Shown here piece by piece: positions 24,876 to 34,011 of a stretch of 64,000 bases of DNA. Within the stretch, counting starts at the first letter, position 1. Each line of letters opens with the position of its first letter. The translations under genes and the position numbers were made by a program. This stretch comes from Sulfitobacter sediminilitoris (GTDB lineage Bacteria > Pseudomonadota > Alphaproteobacteria > Rhodobacterales > Rhodobacteraceae): the NCBI RefSeq assembly GCF_010667575.1, contig NZ_JAABNT010000011.1:1-64000 (forward strand), given 5' to 3'. The notes under the pieces are model-generated. The model was given only the letters and a program-made list of their open reading frames with translations. It searched no databases and was not told the origin of the DNA.

Positions 24876-25547
24876 ATGGCCGGAGAGATTCCAGATCTTG
24901 AAGCCCAGGTACGGACGGGGACAGGCAAGGGCGCCGCTCGTCAGGCACGCCGTGATGGCATGGTACCGGGGATTGTTTTTGGTGGCGACACAGACCCGCT
25001 GCCGATCAACATCCCGTTCAACAAACTGCTGACAATGCTGCGCAAGGGCCGGTTCAAGTCGACCCTGTTCAACATGAAGGTAGACGGCCATGATGACGTC
25101 CGCGTCATCTGCCGCGACGTGCAGCGTCACGTGGTCAAGGACCTGCCGACGCATGTGGATTTCATGCGCCTCAAGCGCACCACCAAGATCAACCTCTACA
25201 TCAACGTCGAAGTTTCCGGCGAAGAAGAGTGCCCCGGCCTGAAAAAGGGTGGCGTTCTGACGCTGGTCCGTCCGGAAGTTGAACTGGTCGTGACTGCGGC
25301 GGATATCCCTGAAAGCATCACGGTTGACATCTCTGGTCTGGAAATCGGCGATAGCGCCACGATTTCCAATGTGAACCTGCCAGAAGGCGCCAAGCCAACG
25401 ATCGACCGTGACTTTGTGATCGCGCAGGTCTCTGCACCTTCCGGTTTGGCGTCTCAGTCCGATGATGAAGACGAAGATGAGACAGCAGCAGACGAAGTGC
25501 CCACAACAGAAATGGGTGCATCAGACGGTGACAAGTCCAACGATTGA
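24876..25547 (+). CDS. rplY: 50S ribosomal protein L25 / general stress protein Ctc
   Basis: 223 residues. The N-terminal L25 domain begins [20 protein letters not shown] and binds 5S rRNA. The C-terminal CTC/TL5 beta domain ([20 protein letters not shown]) is followed by an acidic tail rich in Asp and Glu, usual for alphaproteobacterial L25. A TTGGAGAAATAAA leader provides the ribosome binding site. It is followed by a strong terminator, so it is a single-gene unit. It does not sit next to pth here, which lies 1.7 kb on with an unrelated DUF4214 gene between. Confidence 0.96.
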   Translation: MAGEIPDLEAQVRTGTGKGAARQARRDGMVPGIVFGGDTDPLPINIPFNKLLTMLRKGRFKSTLFNMKVDGHDDVRVICRDVQRHVVKDLPTHVDFMRLKRTTKINLYINVEVSGEEECPGLKKGGVLTLVRPEVELVVTAADIPESITVDISGLEIGDSATISNVNLPEGAKPTIDRDFVIAQVSAPSGLASQSDDEDEDETAADEVPTTEMGASDGDKSND

Positions 25548-25573
25548 TCCAACGCTCAGCGTGATCGAATAGG

Positions 25574-25605
25574 AACGGGGTCGCCATTGGCGACCCCGTT
25601 TTTTT
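25574..25605 (+). terminator. Rho-independent terminator of rplY
   Basis: ACGGGGTCGCC and GGCGACCCCGT pair perfectly (11 bp) around a short ATT loop and run into TTTTTTT. It sits 27 nt after the rplY stop. On the other strand it could also weakly stop the convergent DUF4214 gene. Confidence 0.92.
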
Positions 25606-25624
25606 GTGTTGCGTTTGGTCAGGA

Positions 25625-26995
25625 TCAGAACGGACTGTCCAGCACACCAATCAGCGGCATCAGGAATTCGCCATCTGCGGCTGATTGAGCTTCGTCGAAA
25701 TACTGGTTGGTTGCATTCACGGCAGCGGTGATGCTTGAGGCTGACCCGTCGAACAGCGCCATCACCGCCGCTGCATTATCGACATCGGACATACCGCGGT
25801 TCACAGCGAAGTATTGGCCAATGTCTGACTTGTTCGACAGATAGGCACGATCCGCCAACTGCTGGTCGATAAAGGACTGCGATGCGCCGGATGGCGGTGC
25901 CGCCTTTGCCCCTTCGAGTACCGAAAGTATGAACTGGTCGCGGCTGACCCCACCGCTGTTCAGCGCGTTCACCCAAAAATCGAAGCCTTCTTGGTCAGGC
26001 ACACGGCCCAGCACATTATCATAGACAACTGTCGCGATATCACTGTTAGACAGGCTGCTTGGATAGGCGGCGCGGGTCTCATCCTGATCGATAAAGAGCG
26101 CGGCCATCGCCGGCAGGCTCAATCCATCGGACGCGGCGTTGGCCCAGAACAGAAGACCGACCGCATCAGGCGCACGGTTGAAATACGCGATATACAGCTC
26201 AATGATCTGCTGAAATTCGCTTTCTTCCAGATTGAGGGCACCATCATATCTGGCCAGCTCAAGTGGCCCGCCGCCCAGCAACGAAATCTCGGTACCGAAA
26301 TCAAGGAATTCGACATTGGCAAGCGTATCCCGCCCCTGACCACTGGACCGGTGATCTTCGATCACGAAACCAGACTGCGAAATCTCAAGCGTGTAATTGC
26401 TCTGTGCACCTTCGAAGAAGGCGGTATCCGTTCCACCCAAACCATCGAATGCGTCGTTGTCCGGCCCGCCTTCGAGGTAGTCGTCGCCGGGTGTGCCAAG
26501 TGTTCCAAAGTTTTCAGTTTGAGTTACGCCAGGAAAATCGGAAAAGCTGATCTGCTGGCCCGATGCATATGGACCACTGGTTACCGGTGACAGACTGCTG
26601 AAAGTGTCTACCCAGTCATAGTAGGACTGCAATGAGGTAATGGCCGGAAAGGGGTCGCCATCCAGAACGATGCCCACCCGCGTGGTTTCGTTGGCAGAGG
26701 CCAACATGACAATGCTTCGGTTGCCACCTCCCCAGACGACCTCAAAGACCGCATGATAATTGGTCTCAGGGACAATAATTGCGCCGTCGTTCACGGTCTT
26801 TGAAAAAACGCTCTGGTTCAGGGAGACGACATTGGTATCGCCCAACCCGTCAAAATCCTCAACGCGGATGACGTCATAGCTGAATGTCGGCGCGGCATTG
26901 GCCGCAACGATCTCCATTTCACTGGTGAACGCATTCGTGGGAACGCTGTTGCTGTCTGCCGTGATGACGTAGGCAGGAAGGGTATATGTCGGCAC
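25625..26995 (-). CDS. Secreted RTX-like protein with DUF4214 domains
   Basis: 456 residues from a GTG start at 26995, which follows AAAGGTGGT; the first residues are MPTYTLPAYVITADS. There is no signal peptide, as expected for type I secretion. The middle has one degenerate RTX-type calcium-binding run (GTPGDDYLEGGPDNDAFDGL). Two DUF4214-like segments follow: IELYIAYFNRAPDAVGLLFW with FWANAASDGLSL, and VYDNVLGRVPDQEGFDFWVN. DUF4214 is frequent in secreted roseobacterial proteins; its function is unclear. No ABC exporter is nearby. The long frame upstream of 26995 is not family-like. Confidence 0.82.
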   Translation of the reverse strand: MPTYTLPAYVITADSNSVPTNAFTSEMEIVAANAAPTFSYDVIRVEDFDGLGDTNVVSLNQSVFSKTVNDGAIIVPETNYHAVFEVVWGGGNRSIVMLASANETTRVGIVLDGDPFPAITSLQSYYDWVDTFSSLSPVTSGPYASGQQISFSDFPGVTQTENFGTLGTPGDDYLEGGPDNDAFDGLGGTDTAFFEGAQSNYTLEISQSGFVIEDHRSSGQGRDTLANVEFLDFGTEISLLGGGPLELARYDGALNLEESEFQQIIELYIAYFNRAPDAVGLLFWANAASDGLSLPAMAALFIDQDETRAAYPSSLSNSDIATVVYDNVLGRVPDQEGFDFWVNALNSGGVSRDQFILSVLEGAKAAPPSGASQSFIDQQLADRAYLSNKSDIGQYFAVNRGMSDVDNAAAVMALFDGSASSITAAVNATNQYFDEAQSAADGEFLMPLIGVLDSPF

Positions 26996-27243
26996 GTAGG
27001 ACCACCTTTCGGTTTCTCGGAACGGCAATCTGGGAACTGCTCGCCCCTCTCGCCACAGGGAGCCTAAAAGCCAGACGACTGCGGCACTATCATGGCAAAA
27101 AAACTGCAATTGCAAGTGTATTGCAATACCGTTGTTCAGAGCGTCGGTTGTATGACGCTTGCCGCTTGATTGCTGGCCCGCGCGACATTTTAATCCGCCA
27201 CAAAGCGGGGTAGACTGCGGCGCGAACAGGCAGGAGCAGCCCC

Positions 27244-27945
27244 ATGAAATTGATCGTCGGCCTTGGGAATCCCGGTGCGAAATACGCCCGGAACCGGCAT
27301 AATATCGGATTTATGGCGCTGGATCAGATTGCCGTGGACCACGGGTTCGGCGCTTGGAAATCCAAACACCAGGGGTCCGTCAGCGAGGGGCGTTTTGGTT
27401 CGGACCGTGCGGTCCTGCTAAAGCCCGAGACGTTCATGAACAACTCTGGCCAATCGGTTCAGGCCGCGATGAAGTTCTACAAGATCGCGTCCGAAGACGT
27501 GATCGTCTTTCACGATGAGATCGACCTCGCCCCCGGCAAGGTTAAATGCAAAACCGGCGGCGGTCATGCCGGACACAATGGTTTGAGGTCTGTGCACGCC
27601 CATATCGGTCCTGACTATGAACGCGTGCGGCTAGGCGTTGGCCATCCCGGCCACAAGGATGCTGTGCCGGGGTATGTGCTGCGAGATTTTCCAAAAGCGG
27701 ACGACGTGTGGCTGGATGACGTTCTGCGCGGGATCAGCGACGGCGTGCCTTATCTTGTGGCTGGCGACACTGCCAAATTCATGAACGCAGTGGCACTGCG
27801 TGTGAATCCGCCCCGATCTGGCACCGGAACGAAAGGCCCGGCCAAAAAGCAAAACCCGGTTGAGACTGAACGCAAAAGCGCGCAGGCGCCCGCAGAAGCT
27901 GCCCCAAAGTCACCGTTACAGAAACTGATGGAGCGCTTTCGATGA
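27244..27945 (+). CDS. pth: Peptidyl-tRNA hydrolase
   Basis: 233 residues. It recycles peptidyl-tRNA released prematurely from ribosomes. Active-site residues are seen: N9 and H19 in GLGNPGAKYARNRHNIGF, the MNNSGQSV loop, and D in FHDEIDLAPGKVK. The enzyme core ends near residue 185. A basic, Pro/Ala/Lys-rich extension of about 45 residues follows, a feature common in this bacterial group. The next gene starts within its stop (ATGA overlap), so the two are coupled. Confidence 0.97.
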   Translation: MKLIVGLGNPGAKYARNRHNIGFMALDQIAVDHGFGAWKSKHQGSVSEGRFGSDRAVLLKPETFMNNSGQSVQAAMKFYKIASEDVIVFHDEIDLAPGKVKCKTGGGHAGHNGLRSVHAHIGPDYERVRLGVGHPGHKDAVPGYVLRDFPKADDVWLDDVLRGISDGVPYLVAGDTAKFMNAVALRVNPPRSGTGTKGPAKKQNPVETERKSAQAPAEAAPKSPLQKLMERFR

Positions 27946-28982
27946 GCCTGAATGTTGCCTTTAGATCGCAGGCCGAAACCTGCACGCGCATGGGTTCGCC
28001 CTTTATGGGCCAACTGTTGTCAATCCTCGCGGCGCACTGGCCCGAAGACACTGCGTTGGGCCAGAAGTTCGCGTCGTTCGAAGGCGACATTGGCCCCAGC
28101 GGTCATTCCCTGCCGCTTCGTATCGCGGGCGGGTTGCACGCCCTTGTGCCGAGCAACGCGGCACCTGAATTGGCAGCACTATACCCACCGCATCAGGTTT
28201 CAGACGACCTTCTGACAAAAGGGGTGCTGGATGCCTTGAGCACGCACGAGGATTTCCTGCTCGAGTGGACCGATAGCGCGCCACAGACGAACGAGGTGCG
28301 CCGTTCAGCGGCCCTGATCGCGGGGGCTCACGTGGCTTTGCAATACTTCGATCTGCCCATTCACCTGTCCGAACTAGGCGCCAGCGGTGGCTTGAACATG
28401 ATGTGGGATCACTACGCGCTTGAGATCGAGGGCGGCCGGTTTGGTTCAAATGTGCCGGCAGTGCTGTTCACCCCGGACTGGGATGGCGCGCCGCCGCCCA
28501 ACGCACGCCCGGTGATTGCCGACCGTGCAGGCGTGGATTTGAACCCGCTTGATCCGTCCCGAGGCGATCATCTGCTGCGCATGACAGCCTATCTTTGGCC
28601 GGACCAGCCAGAGAGGCTGAATATGACACGGGCGGCTGCATCTGTTGCGACGACTCGCCCGGTGCAAGGGGATGCCATCGAGTGGCTTGGCCCGCGTCTG
28701 GCAAGTGCTCCACAAGGGCATCTGCATCTTATTCAGCACACCGTCGCATGGCAGTACTTTCCAGCTGAGGCACAGGCACGGGGCCGTGCCCTGATCGAGG
28801 CCGCGGGCGCGCAGGCAACGCCGAACAGGCCGCTGGCGTGGCTGTCGATGGAAACCGACGGGGATACAACTGGCAAAGTGGGCGCTGCGCTGACACTGCG
28901 GCTTTGGCCGGGCGATATCACATTGGAGCTGGGCCGCGCAGATTTTCATGGCCGCTGGATCAACTGGACATACGGCAGTTAG
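27942..28982 (+). CDS. DUF2332 family protein
   Basis: 346 residues of the DUF2332 family, recognised from CTRMGSPFMGQLLSILAAHW, the LHALVPSNAAPELAALYPP block, and the glycine-rich HLSELGASGGLNMMWDHYAL, which looks like a nucleotide- or SAM-binding loop. A Rossmann-like methyltransferase fold has been suggested for such sequences, but the reaction is unknown. It overlaps pth by 4 nt. Typical family length; no odd features. Confidence 0.85.
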   Translation: MSLNVAFRSQAETCTRMGSPFMGQLLSILAAHWPEDTALGQKFASFEGDIGPSGHSLPLRIAGGLHALVPSNAAPELAALYPPHQVSDDLLTKGVLDALSTHEDFLLEWTDSAPQTNEVRRSAALIAGAHVALQYFDLPIHLSELGASGGLNMMWDHYALEIEGGRFGSNVPAVLFTPDWDGAPPPNARPVIADRAGVDLNPLDPSRGDHLLRMTAYLWPDQPERLNMTRAAASVATTRPVQGDAIEWLGPRLASAPQGHLHLIQHTVAWQYFPAEAQARGRALIEAAGAQATPNRPLAWLSMETDGDTTGKVGAALTLRLWPGDITLELGRADFHGRWINWTYGS

Positions 28983-29050
28983 ATCTGTTCGGCCTCTGGC
29001 CCCTCCGGGTCAGTTATGTTTGACTGCGACAGGGCTTCAGAGGATCACAT

Positions 29051-30214
29051 ATGCGTAGTTTCGGAAAATGGCTTGGGCGCGGCTTGCTGGCACTCATCCT
29101 GGCGGCCGTTGTCATAGGCCTGTGGAAACGTGAAGAGATCACGCGCCTATTGGCGGTAAATTCGCTTTTCTCCGAGGGAAAGATCGTCCGGAACTTCAGC
29201 AATATGAACGCGGCATTCCTCTCGATCCCCGTGCCGCGCGGCAATAGTCCGACAAGCGCGCTGCCCTATGGACCAGAAACCAGCTTGCCCGAAGACGTCG
29301 ACCGCTGGGTCAAAGACCGCGATGTCACGGCTTTGCTTGTTCTCAAGGACGGGGAGATTGTCTTTGAGGACTATTTCCTGGGCACCGGGCCAGAGGATCG
29401 CCGGATCAGCTGGTCATTGGCTAAAAGCTATCTCTCGGCACTGGTTGGCATCCTGTTGGACGAGGGCCAGATCGCGTCTATTGATGAACCGGTGATCAAG
29501 TATGCGCCTGCGCTGAAAGGCGGTGCCTATGAAGGTGCGACGCTGCGGCAGGTGTTGAACATGGCCAGCGGCGTGGTCTTTGACGAGGACTACCTTGATC
29601 AGAATTCCGATATCAACCGGATGGGTCGGGTGCTGGCATTGGGCGGCGAAATGGACGATTTCGCAGCAGCCCTGACCGAAACTTTCGCAAAGCCCGGCGA
29701 GACGTGGAAATACACCTCTATCGATACGCATGTGGTCGGCATGGTGGTGCGCGGGGCGACCGGGCGTTCGGTGACCGAATTGCTGGGCGAAAAGGTAATT
29801 GCCCCCCTCGGCCTTGAATATGCGCCCTATTACCTGACCGACGGCGTCGGCACGGCATTTGTTCTGGGTGGGCTTAACATGACAACGCGGGACTACGCAC
29901 GCTTTGGTCAGATGTATCTGCAGGGCGGCACATGGGAGGGCAAACAGATTGTGCCTGCGGATTGGGTCGCCGCCTCAACTGTGCCCAGCGCGCCGGTCAC
30001 TGAGGGTCGCTATGATTATGGATATCAGTGGTGGATCCCGAAGAGCGGCCAACCGGGCGAATATATGGCGCGTGGCATCTATGGTCAGTATATCTATGTC
30101 GATCCTGCAAGACAGGTTGTGATCGTGACCAACGCCGCTGATCGTCAGTTCCGGGATAATGGAATTGATGCCCAGAACATCGAGATGTTCCGTACAATTG
30201 CAAAAAGCCTGTGA
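29051..30214 (+). CDS. Beta-lactamase-fold serine hydrolase, membrane-anchored
   Basis: 387 residues. An N-terminal hydrophobic helix (GLLALILAAVVIGLW, 11-25) without a clear cleavage site suggests a membrane anchor with a periplasmic catalytic domain. The nucleophile motif is SLAK (S122-K125), and the C-terminal block YGQYIYVDPARQVVIVTN matches that of the paralogue at 8773-10113. It belongs to the class C beta-lactamase-like/6-aminohexanoate hydrolase group; the substrate is unknown. A DUF2237 gene follows after 6 bp and is probably co-transcribed. Confidence 0.86.
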   Translation: MRSFGKWLGRGLLALILAAVVIGLWKREEITRLLAVNSLFSEGKIVRNFSNMNAAFLSIPVPRGNSPTSALPYGPETSLPEDVDRWVKDRDVTALLVLKDGEIVFEDYFLGTGPEDRRISWSLAKSYLSALVGILLDEGQIASIDEPVIKYAPALKGGAYEGATLRQVLNMASGVVFDEDYLDQNSDINRMGRVLALGGEMDDFAAALTETFAKPGETWKYTSIDTHVVGMVVRGATGRSVTELLGEKVIAPLGLEYAPYYLTDGVGTAFVLGGLNMTTRDYARFGQMYLQGGTWEGKQIVPADWVAASTVPSAPVTEGRYDYGYQWWIPKSGQPGEYMARGIYGQYIYVDPARQVVIVTNAADRQFRDNGIDAQNIEMFRTIAKSL

Positions 30215-30220
30215 GGACCT

Positions 30221-30595
30221 ATGGAACCTGATGAGAGTATAAACGTTCTGGACGGCCCGCTTGTGATCTGCGGGACCGACCCGGTGACGGGTTTCTTCCG
30301 GGATGGCTATTGCAACACATGCGCTGCGGATCAGGGAAGTCATACGGTCTGTGCCGTGATGACGGCAGAATTTCTGGCCTATTCCAAATACGTTGGAAAC
30401 GACCTGTCAACGCCGCGGCCAGAGTTCAATTTTGCGGGCCTGAAGCCCGGCGATCCATGGTGCCTGTGCGCTGGTCGGTTTTTGCAGGCCGCCGATGAAG
30501 GCTGCGCGCCGAAAGTGCATCTTGAGGCCACGCACAAACGTGCGACCGAGGTTGTGCCGCTCGACATTCTGCGCGCGCATGCCGCTCAGACTTGA
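30221..30595 (+). CDS. DUF2237 family protein
   Basis: 124 residues with the complete DUF2237 pattern: PLVICGTDPVTGFFRDGYCN, conserved cysteines (CNTC, CAVMTAEFL), FNFAGLKPGDPWCLCAGRF and a C-terminal HLEATHKRATEVVPL. Function is unknown; the conserved Cys and His suggest metal binding. The ATG follows a GAGGACCT site 6 nt after the hydrolase stop. Its end overlaps the convergent regulator gene by 10 nt. Confidence 0.9.
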   Translation: MEPDESINVLDGPLVICGTDPVTGFFRDGYCNTCAADQGSHTVCAVMTAEFLAYSKYVGNDLSTPRPEFNFAGLKPGDPWCLCAGRFLQAADEGCAPKVHLEATHKRATEVVPLDILRAHAAQT

Positions 30596-31128
30596 GTGCC
30601 CTGCGGGGCGATATTGATCTCTGACGAGACCCGTGCGGGACCGTCAAGCGGTCCTCCCATCAGGTCGTCGATGAACAGGCTCAGCAACTGAGGCCGTCCT
30701 GAAACGCCTGCCTTGCGGTAAATCGCATTGGTTTGCGCCTTGATGGTGCCTTCTGAGACGTTTCTGAGGGCGGCGATGTCCTGAATGCTCAGACCCTTAA
30801 TCGAAAACAGCGCGACGTCACGTTCTGCTGGCGTCAGGTTCCATTCCTCGAAACGGTCCTCCAGCAGGTCAAGAAACGCGCCAGAAGCGGCGCGAAGTTG
30901 GCTTTCGACATGCTGGGACCGACGGTAAGAGGCCCGCAGCAGAACAGCGCCAAGACATCCGCCAAGGATCAGGCCCAGTGCGGCCCCCAGTTCCATGAGT
31001 TCGCGCAATTGCCAGTCGAGTGGTCCGAAGGGCAGGCCGAGAACCGTGGCAAGGATATCGGACACAAAAACAAGGGCGCAGATGACCTGCACCACGAATA
31101 AAACGATTATCAGCCGCATCCGGCTCAC
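30586..31128 (-). CDS. LuxR-type (GerE) regulator with two membrane helices
   Basis: 180 residues. Two hydrophobic segments, IIVLFVVQVICALVFV (about 7-22) and GAALGLILGGCLGAVLL (about 48-64), precede a cytosolic linker and a GerE helix-turn-helix (about 95-160: LTPAERDVALFSIKGLSIQD, NVSEGTIKAQTNAIYRKAGV). It lacks an autoinducer or receiver domain, so it would be a membrane-tethered DNA-binding protein sensing something in or at the membrane. Start uncertain: GTG 31128 or ATG 31119. It lies 21 nt downstream of the acidic-repeat gene pair on the same strand, so it is probably their regulator or co-expressed partner. Confidence 0.8.
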   Translation of the reverse strand: MSRMRLIIVLFVVQVICALVFVSDILATVLGLPFGPLDWQLRELMELGAALGLILGGCLGAVLLRASYRRSQHVESQLRAASGAFLDLLEDRFEEWNLTPAERDVALFSIKGLSIQDIAALRNVSEGTIKAQTNAIYRKAGVSGRPQLLSLFIDDLMGGPLDGPARVSSEINIAPQGTQV

Positions 31129-31149
31129 GTGCCGCGCCCGCGGGCCGAG

Positions 31150-31746
31150 TTAGTCGTCCCCATCACCGTCTCCGTCTCCGTCCCCGTCCCCATCACCGTC
31201 TCCGTCTCCGTCCCCGTCGCCATCTCCGTCGCCGTCATCTCCGCCGCCGGGACCGCTGTTGCCTCCGGAACCACTATTGCCACCGGAGCCACTATTTCCG
31301 CCGGAGCCACTGTTACCGCCGGAGTCGCTATCGTTGTCGTTGTCGCTTTCCCCGTCATCATCACCACGATCCGATGCATTGCCGCGACCACTGTTGTCAT
31401 CGTCACGGTCGTCATCACGATCATCATCATCTTGATCGTCGTAGCCTTGACCCGGCTTGCTGGCTGACTGTGACGGGTCAAAGATCCCGCCCCGCACAGA
31501 AGGACCGTCGCGCTCTTCCCAGTAGTCTCTCAAGATTTCTCCAGTGGCCGGGTTCAAGATAATCTCGCGGTCGAGCGTGCGGCTTTGCGCGGTAATGCGG
31601 AGCCTGCCAAGAAGCGTGCGCTTGGTGTCGATATTGCCGAACCCTTGATCGCGCAGTTGCCGGATGATACTGTCTTCGGCCGGACCTGCCTGAAGCGGGA
31701 GAGCCAATGCACACATCAGCGTGGCCATGATCAAACGACGTTTCAT
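31150..31746 (-). CDS. Exported protein with PepSY-like head and acidic Gly-Asp tail
   Basis: 198 residues. A signal peptide (MATLMCALALPLQAGPAE) is followed by a 60-residue PepSY-like domain (IIRQLRDQGFGNIDTKRTLL, ILNPATGEILRDYWEE). The tail is low complexity in three styles: DDQDDDDRDDDRDDD, repeated GGNSGS units, and a run of about 12 Gly-Asp dipeptides. Net charge is strongly negative, so calcium or other cation binding outside the cell is likely. It is a paralogue of the next gene upstream (31822-32565). The repetitive DNA also yields long meaningless frames on the other strand, which should be ignored. Confidence 0.8.
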   Translation of the reverse strand: MKRRLIMATLMCALALPLQAGPAEDSIIRQLRDQGFGNIDTKRTLLGRLRITAQSRTLDREIILNPATGEILRDYWEERDGPSVRGGIFDPSQSASKPGQGYDDQDDDDRDDDRDDDNSGRGNASDRGDDDGESDNDNDSDSGGNSGSGGNSGSGGNSGSGGNSGPGGGDDGDGDGDGDGDGDGDGDGDGDGDGDGDD

Positions 31747-31821
31747 ATGTTCCTCTGGTTAAGAAAGGCCCACACAGGGGCGCGCCTTTCTGATTTTTCT
31801 AACATGCAGGTTCGCACTTAC

Positions 31822-32565
31822 CTAGTCGTCGCTGCTATCGGAGTCGCCATCGTCTCCGTCGCTGCCGCTGTCGTCACCATCGTCGCCGTCATCGTCGCCG
31901 CCATGGTGGCCATCGTCATTGTCGTTGTCAGACCCGTGGCCTGATCCGTTGCTCCCGGATGAACCGCTTTCGTCGCCATCATCGCCGTCGTCGTCGCTGC
32001 CATGGTGGCCATCGTCATTGTCGTTGTCAGACCCTTGACCTGATCCGTTGCTGCCAGATGAACCGCTGCTGTCACTATCGTCCCGATCGTGGTCACGGTC
32101 ATGATCGCGGTCATGGTCACCGTCGGAATCTTCATCATCATCACGATCACGGTCGCGGTCCCTGTCGCGATCACGATCAGAGCTGGAGTCATCGTCATCG
32201 TCCCTGTCTCTCTCACGATCACGGTCGCGTTCACGATCATTGTCGTCATCGTCCCCGCGTGCACGGTCCGAGAAATCACGGTCCCGATTGGAAACCTCAA
32301 TGCCCTGATTTGCCGCGATGGTGCCGACAAATCGCTCGGTCTCCTGCTCAACGATCTGGCCGGTCGCACGGTCATAGACCACCTCAAGCTTCGTGCCGTT
32401 ACGGACCGCCTCGACCTTGGTCTCGGTAGGCCCGTTCTTCACTTCAAGCGTCCGAAAGCCATCCGCAGCCAATTGCTGCGCCACCCGCTCACCAAAGCTC
32501 TGCGCGAACGAAGGCGATGCCGCCAGAAGTGATGCACCCAAAAACATCATCGTGTTGCGTTTCAT
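31822..32565 (-). CDS. Exported protein with PepSY-like head and Asp/Arg/Ser-rich tail
   Basis: 247 residues. The signal peptide MFLGASLLAASPSFAQ is followed by a PepSY-like unit (VAQQLAADGFRTLEVKNGPT, VVYDRATGQIVEQETE) alignable with that of the downstream paralogue. From about residue 95 the sequence is a repeat field: Arg-Asp dipeptides (DRDRERDRD, DRDHDRDHD), then two near-identical long units built on SGSSGSNGSG.GSDNDNDDGHHG followed by DDDGDDGD. The tail is secreted, polyanionic and probably disordered. It is first in a likely three-gene transcript with its paralogue and the membrane LuxR regulator. Confidence 0.8.
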   Translation of the reverse strand: MKRNTMMFLGASLLAASPSFAQSFGERVAQQLAADGFRTLEVKNGPTETKVEAVRNGTKLEVVYDRATGQIVEQETERFVGTIAANQGIEVSNRDRDFSDRARGDDDDNDRERDRDRERDRDDDDDSSSDRDRDRDRDRDRDDDEDSDGDHDRDHDRDHDRDDSDSSGSSGSNGSGQGSDNDNDDGHHGSDDDGDDGDESGSSGSNGSGHGSDNDNDDGHHGGDDDGDDGDDSGSDGDDGDSDSSDD

Positions 32566-32721
32566 GTCATGTTCCTTTGCCTAGTGTCGGAGACCACGAT
32601 ATGCGGCCTCGCTGGTCTAAGTTGGATCATCGAAACATGGGGCGGCTATTGGCAGCGGGTTTATTCAGCAGGCCCTAAACCGCAGATGGACGGCAATAAA
32701 CCTGAGTTTAGAGCGCAGAAT

Positions 32722-32754
32722 AAAACGCCCCGGCGCAAGGCGACGGGGCGTTTT
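32722..32754 (-). terminator. Rho-independent terminator of trpB
   Basis: AAAACGCCCCG at 32722-32732 pairs perfectly with CGGGGCGTTTT at 32744-32754. On the minus strand it ends in TTTT(A) 25 nt beyond the trpB stop. The A/T tracts on both sides make it potentially bidirectional. Confidence 0.9.
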
Positions 32755-32778
32755 GTTACTAGATATTCCTGTAAAAGG

Positions 32779-34011
32779 TCAGGCGAATTCACCCATCTCG
32801 AACCCAAGCGCTTTGGCTACGGTAAAGATATCCTTGTCTCCGCGGCCACACATGTTCATGCAGATGATATGGTCCTTGGGCAGATCGGGTGCGATCTTCA
32901 TCACATGTGCCAACGCGTGAGAAGGCTCAAGCGCGGGGATGATCCCCTCAAGCTCACAACAGACCTGGAATGCGGCGAGCGCTTCCTTGTCCGTGATCGA
33001 CACATACTGCGCGCGACCGATGTCATGCAGCCATGCGTGCTCGGGTCCGATGCCGGGATAATCAAGACCCGCCGAGATCGAGAAACCTTCGAGGATTTGT
33101 CCGTCGTCGTCCTGCAACAGATAGGTACGGTTCCCATGCAGCACGCCCGGACGGCCACCAGTGAGCGAGGCGCAGTGCTCCATCTTCTCGTTCACGCCCT
33201 TGCCACCAGCTTCGACGCCGATGATGCCCACCTCCTTGTCATCAAGGAAGGGATAGAACAGGCCCATGGCATTGGACCCGCCACCGATGGCCGCGATCAC
33301 GGTATCGGGCAGGCGCCCTTCCGCGGCTGTCATCTGCTCGCGGACTTCCTGGCCGATGATGCTTTGGAAATCGCGGACCATGGCTGGATAGGGGTGCGGC
33401 CCGGCAACCGTGCCGATGCAGTAGAACGTATCGCGCACGTTGGTCACCCAGTCGCGCAGCGCATCGTTCATGGCGTCCTTCAGTGTGCCACGACCGGATG
33501 TGACCGGGACGATCTCGGCCCCCAGCAGACGCATGCGGAACACGTTGGGTGCCTGACGCTGCACGTCATGCGCGCCCATGTAGACCACGCATTTCAGGCC
33601 GAACTTGGCACAGACCGTCGCGGTGGCGACCCCGTGCTGGCCCGCGCCAGTTTCGGCGATGATGCGTTTTTTGCCCATGCGGCGCGCAAGGATGATCTGC
33701 CCCAGCACATTGTTGATCTTGTGCGCACCCGTGTGGTTCAGCTCGTCGCGCTTCATGTAGACTTTGGCACCGCCCAGCTGGTCGGTCAGGCGCTCTGCAA
33801 GATAAAGCGGGCTGGGGCGGCCGACGTAGTGCGTCCAAAGATCATGCATCTCGGCCCAGAAACTATCGTCCGTCTTGGCCTTTTCGTATTGCTCCTCCAG
33901 CTCGAGAATCAGCGGCATCAGCGTTTCGGAGACGAAACGTCCACCGAAATCACCGAAGCGGCCGTTTTCATCCGGGCCGGTCATGAAGCTGTTGAAAAGA
34001 TCGTTGGCCAT
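32779..34011 (-). CDS. trpB: Tryptophan synthase beta subunit
   Basis: 410 residues, a PLP enzyme joining indole and serine to tryptophan. The PLP lysine is K98 in [16 protein letters not shown]; the cofactor phosphate loop GGGSNAMG and the [15 protein letters not shown] loop are intact. It is followed by its own terminator and stands apart from trpA (20764) and from any trpF in the window. The N-terminus [20 protein letters not shown] is normal for the group. The 34012-34391 gap upstream should hold its promoter. Confidence 0.97.
   Translation of the reverse strand: MANDLFNSFMTGPDENGRFGDFGGRFVSETLMPLILELEEQYEKAKTDDSFWAEMHDLWTHYVGRPSPLYLAERLTDQLGGAKVYMKRDELNHTGAHKINNVLGQIILARRMGKKRIIAETGAGQHGVATATVCAKFGLKCVVYMGAHDVQRQAPNVFRMRLLGAEIVPVTSGRGTLKDAMNDALRDWVTNVRDTFYCIGTVAGPHPYPAMVRDFQSIIGQEVREQMTAAEGRLPDTVIAAIGGGSNAMGLFYPFLDDKEVGIIGVEAGGKGVNEKMEHCASLTGGRPGVLHGNRTYLLQDDDGQILEGFSISAGLDYPGIGPEHAWLHDIGRAQYVSITDKEALAAFQVCCELEGIIPALEPSHALAHVMKIAPDLPKDHIICMNMCGRGDKDIFTVAKALGFEMGEFA

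Noticed and set aside
31129..31467. Long plus-strand open frame of Pro/Val/Ser repeats
   Set aside because: It is the antisense reading of the acidic repeat tail; period-3 repeats keep several frames open. The minus-strand frame has a signal peptide and a PepSY-like head, the plus-strand frame has neither.
31818..32532. Long frames opposite or out of phase with the Asp/Arg repeat gene
   Set aside because: Repetitive low-complexity DNA keeps multiple frames open. Only the frame 32565-31822 has a signal peptide and family-like head.
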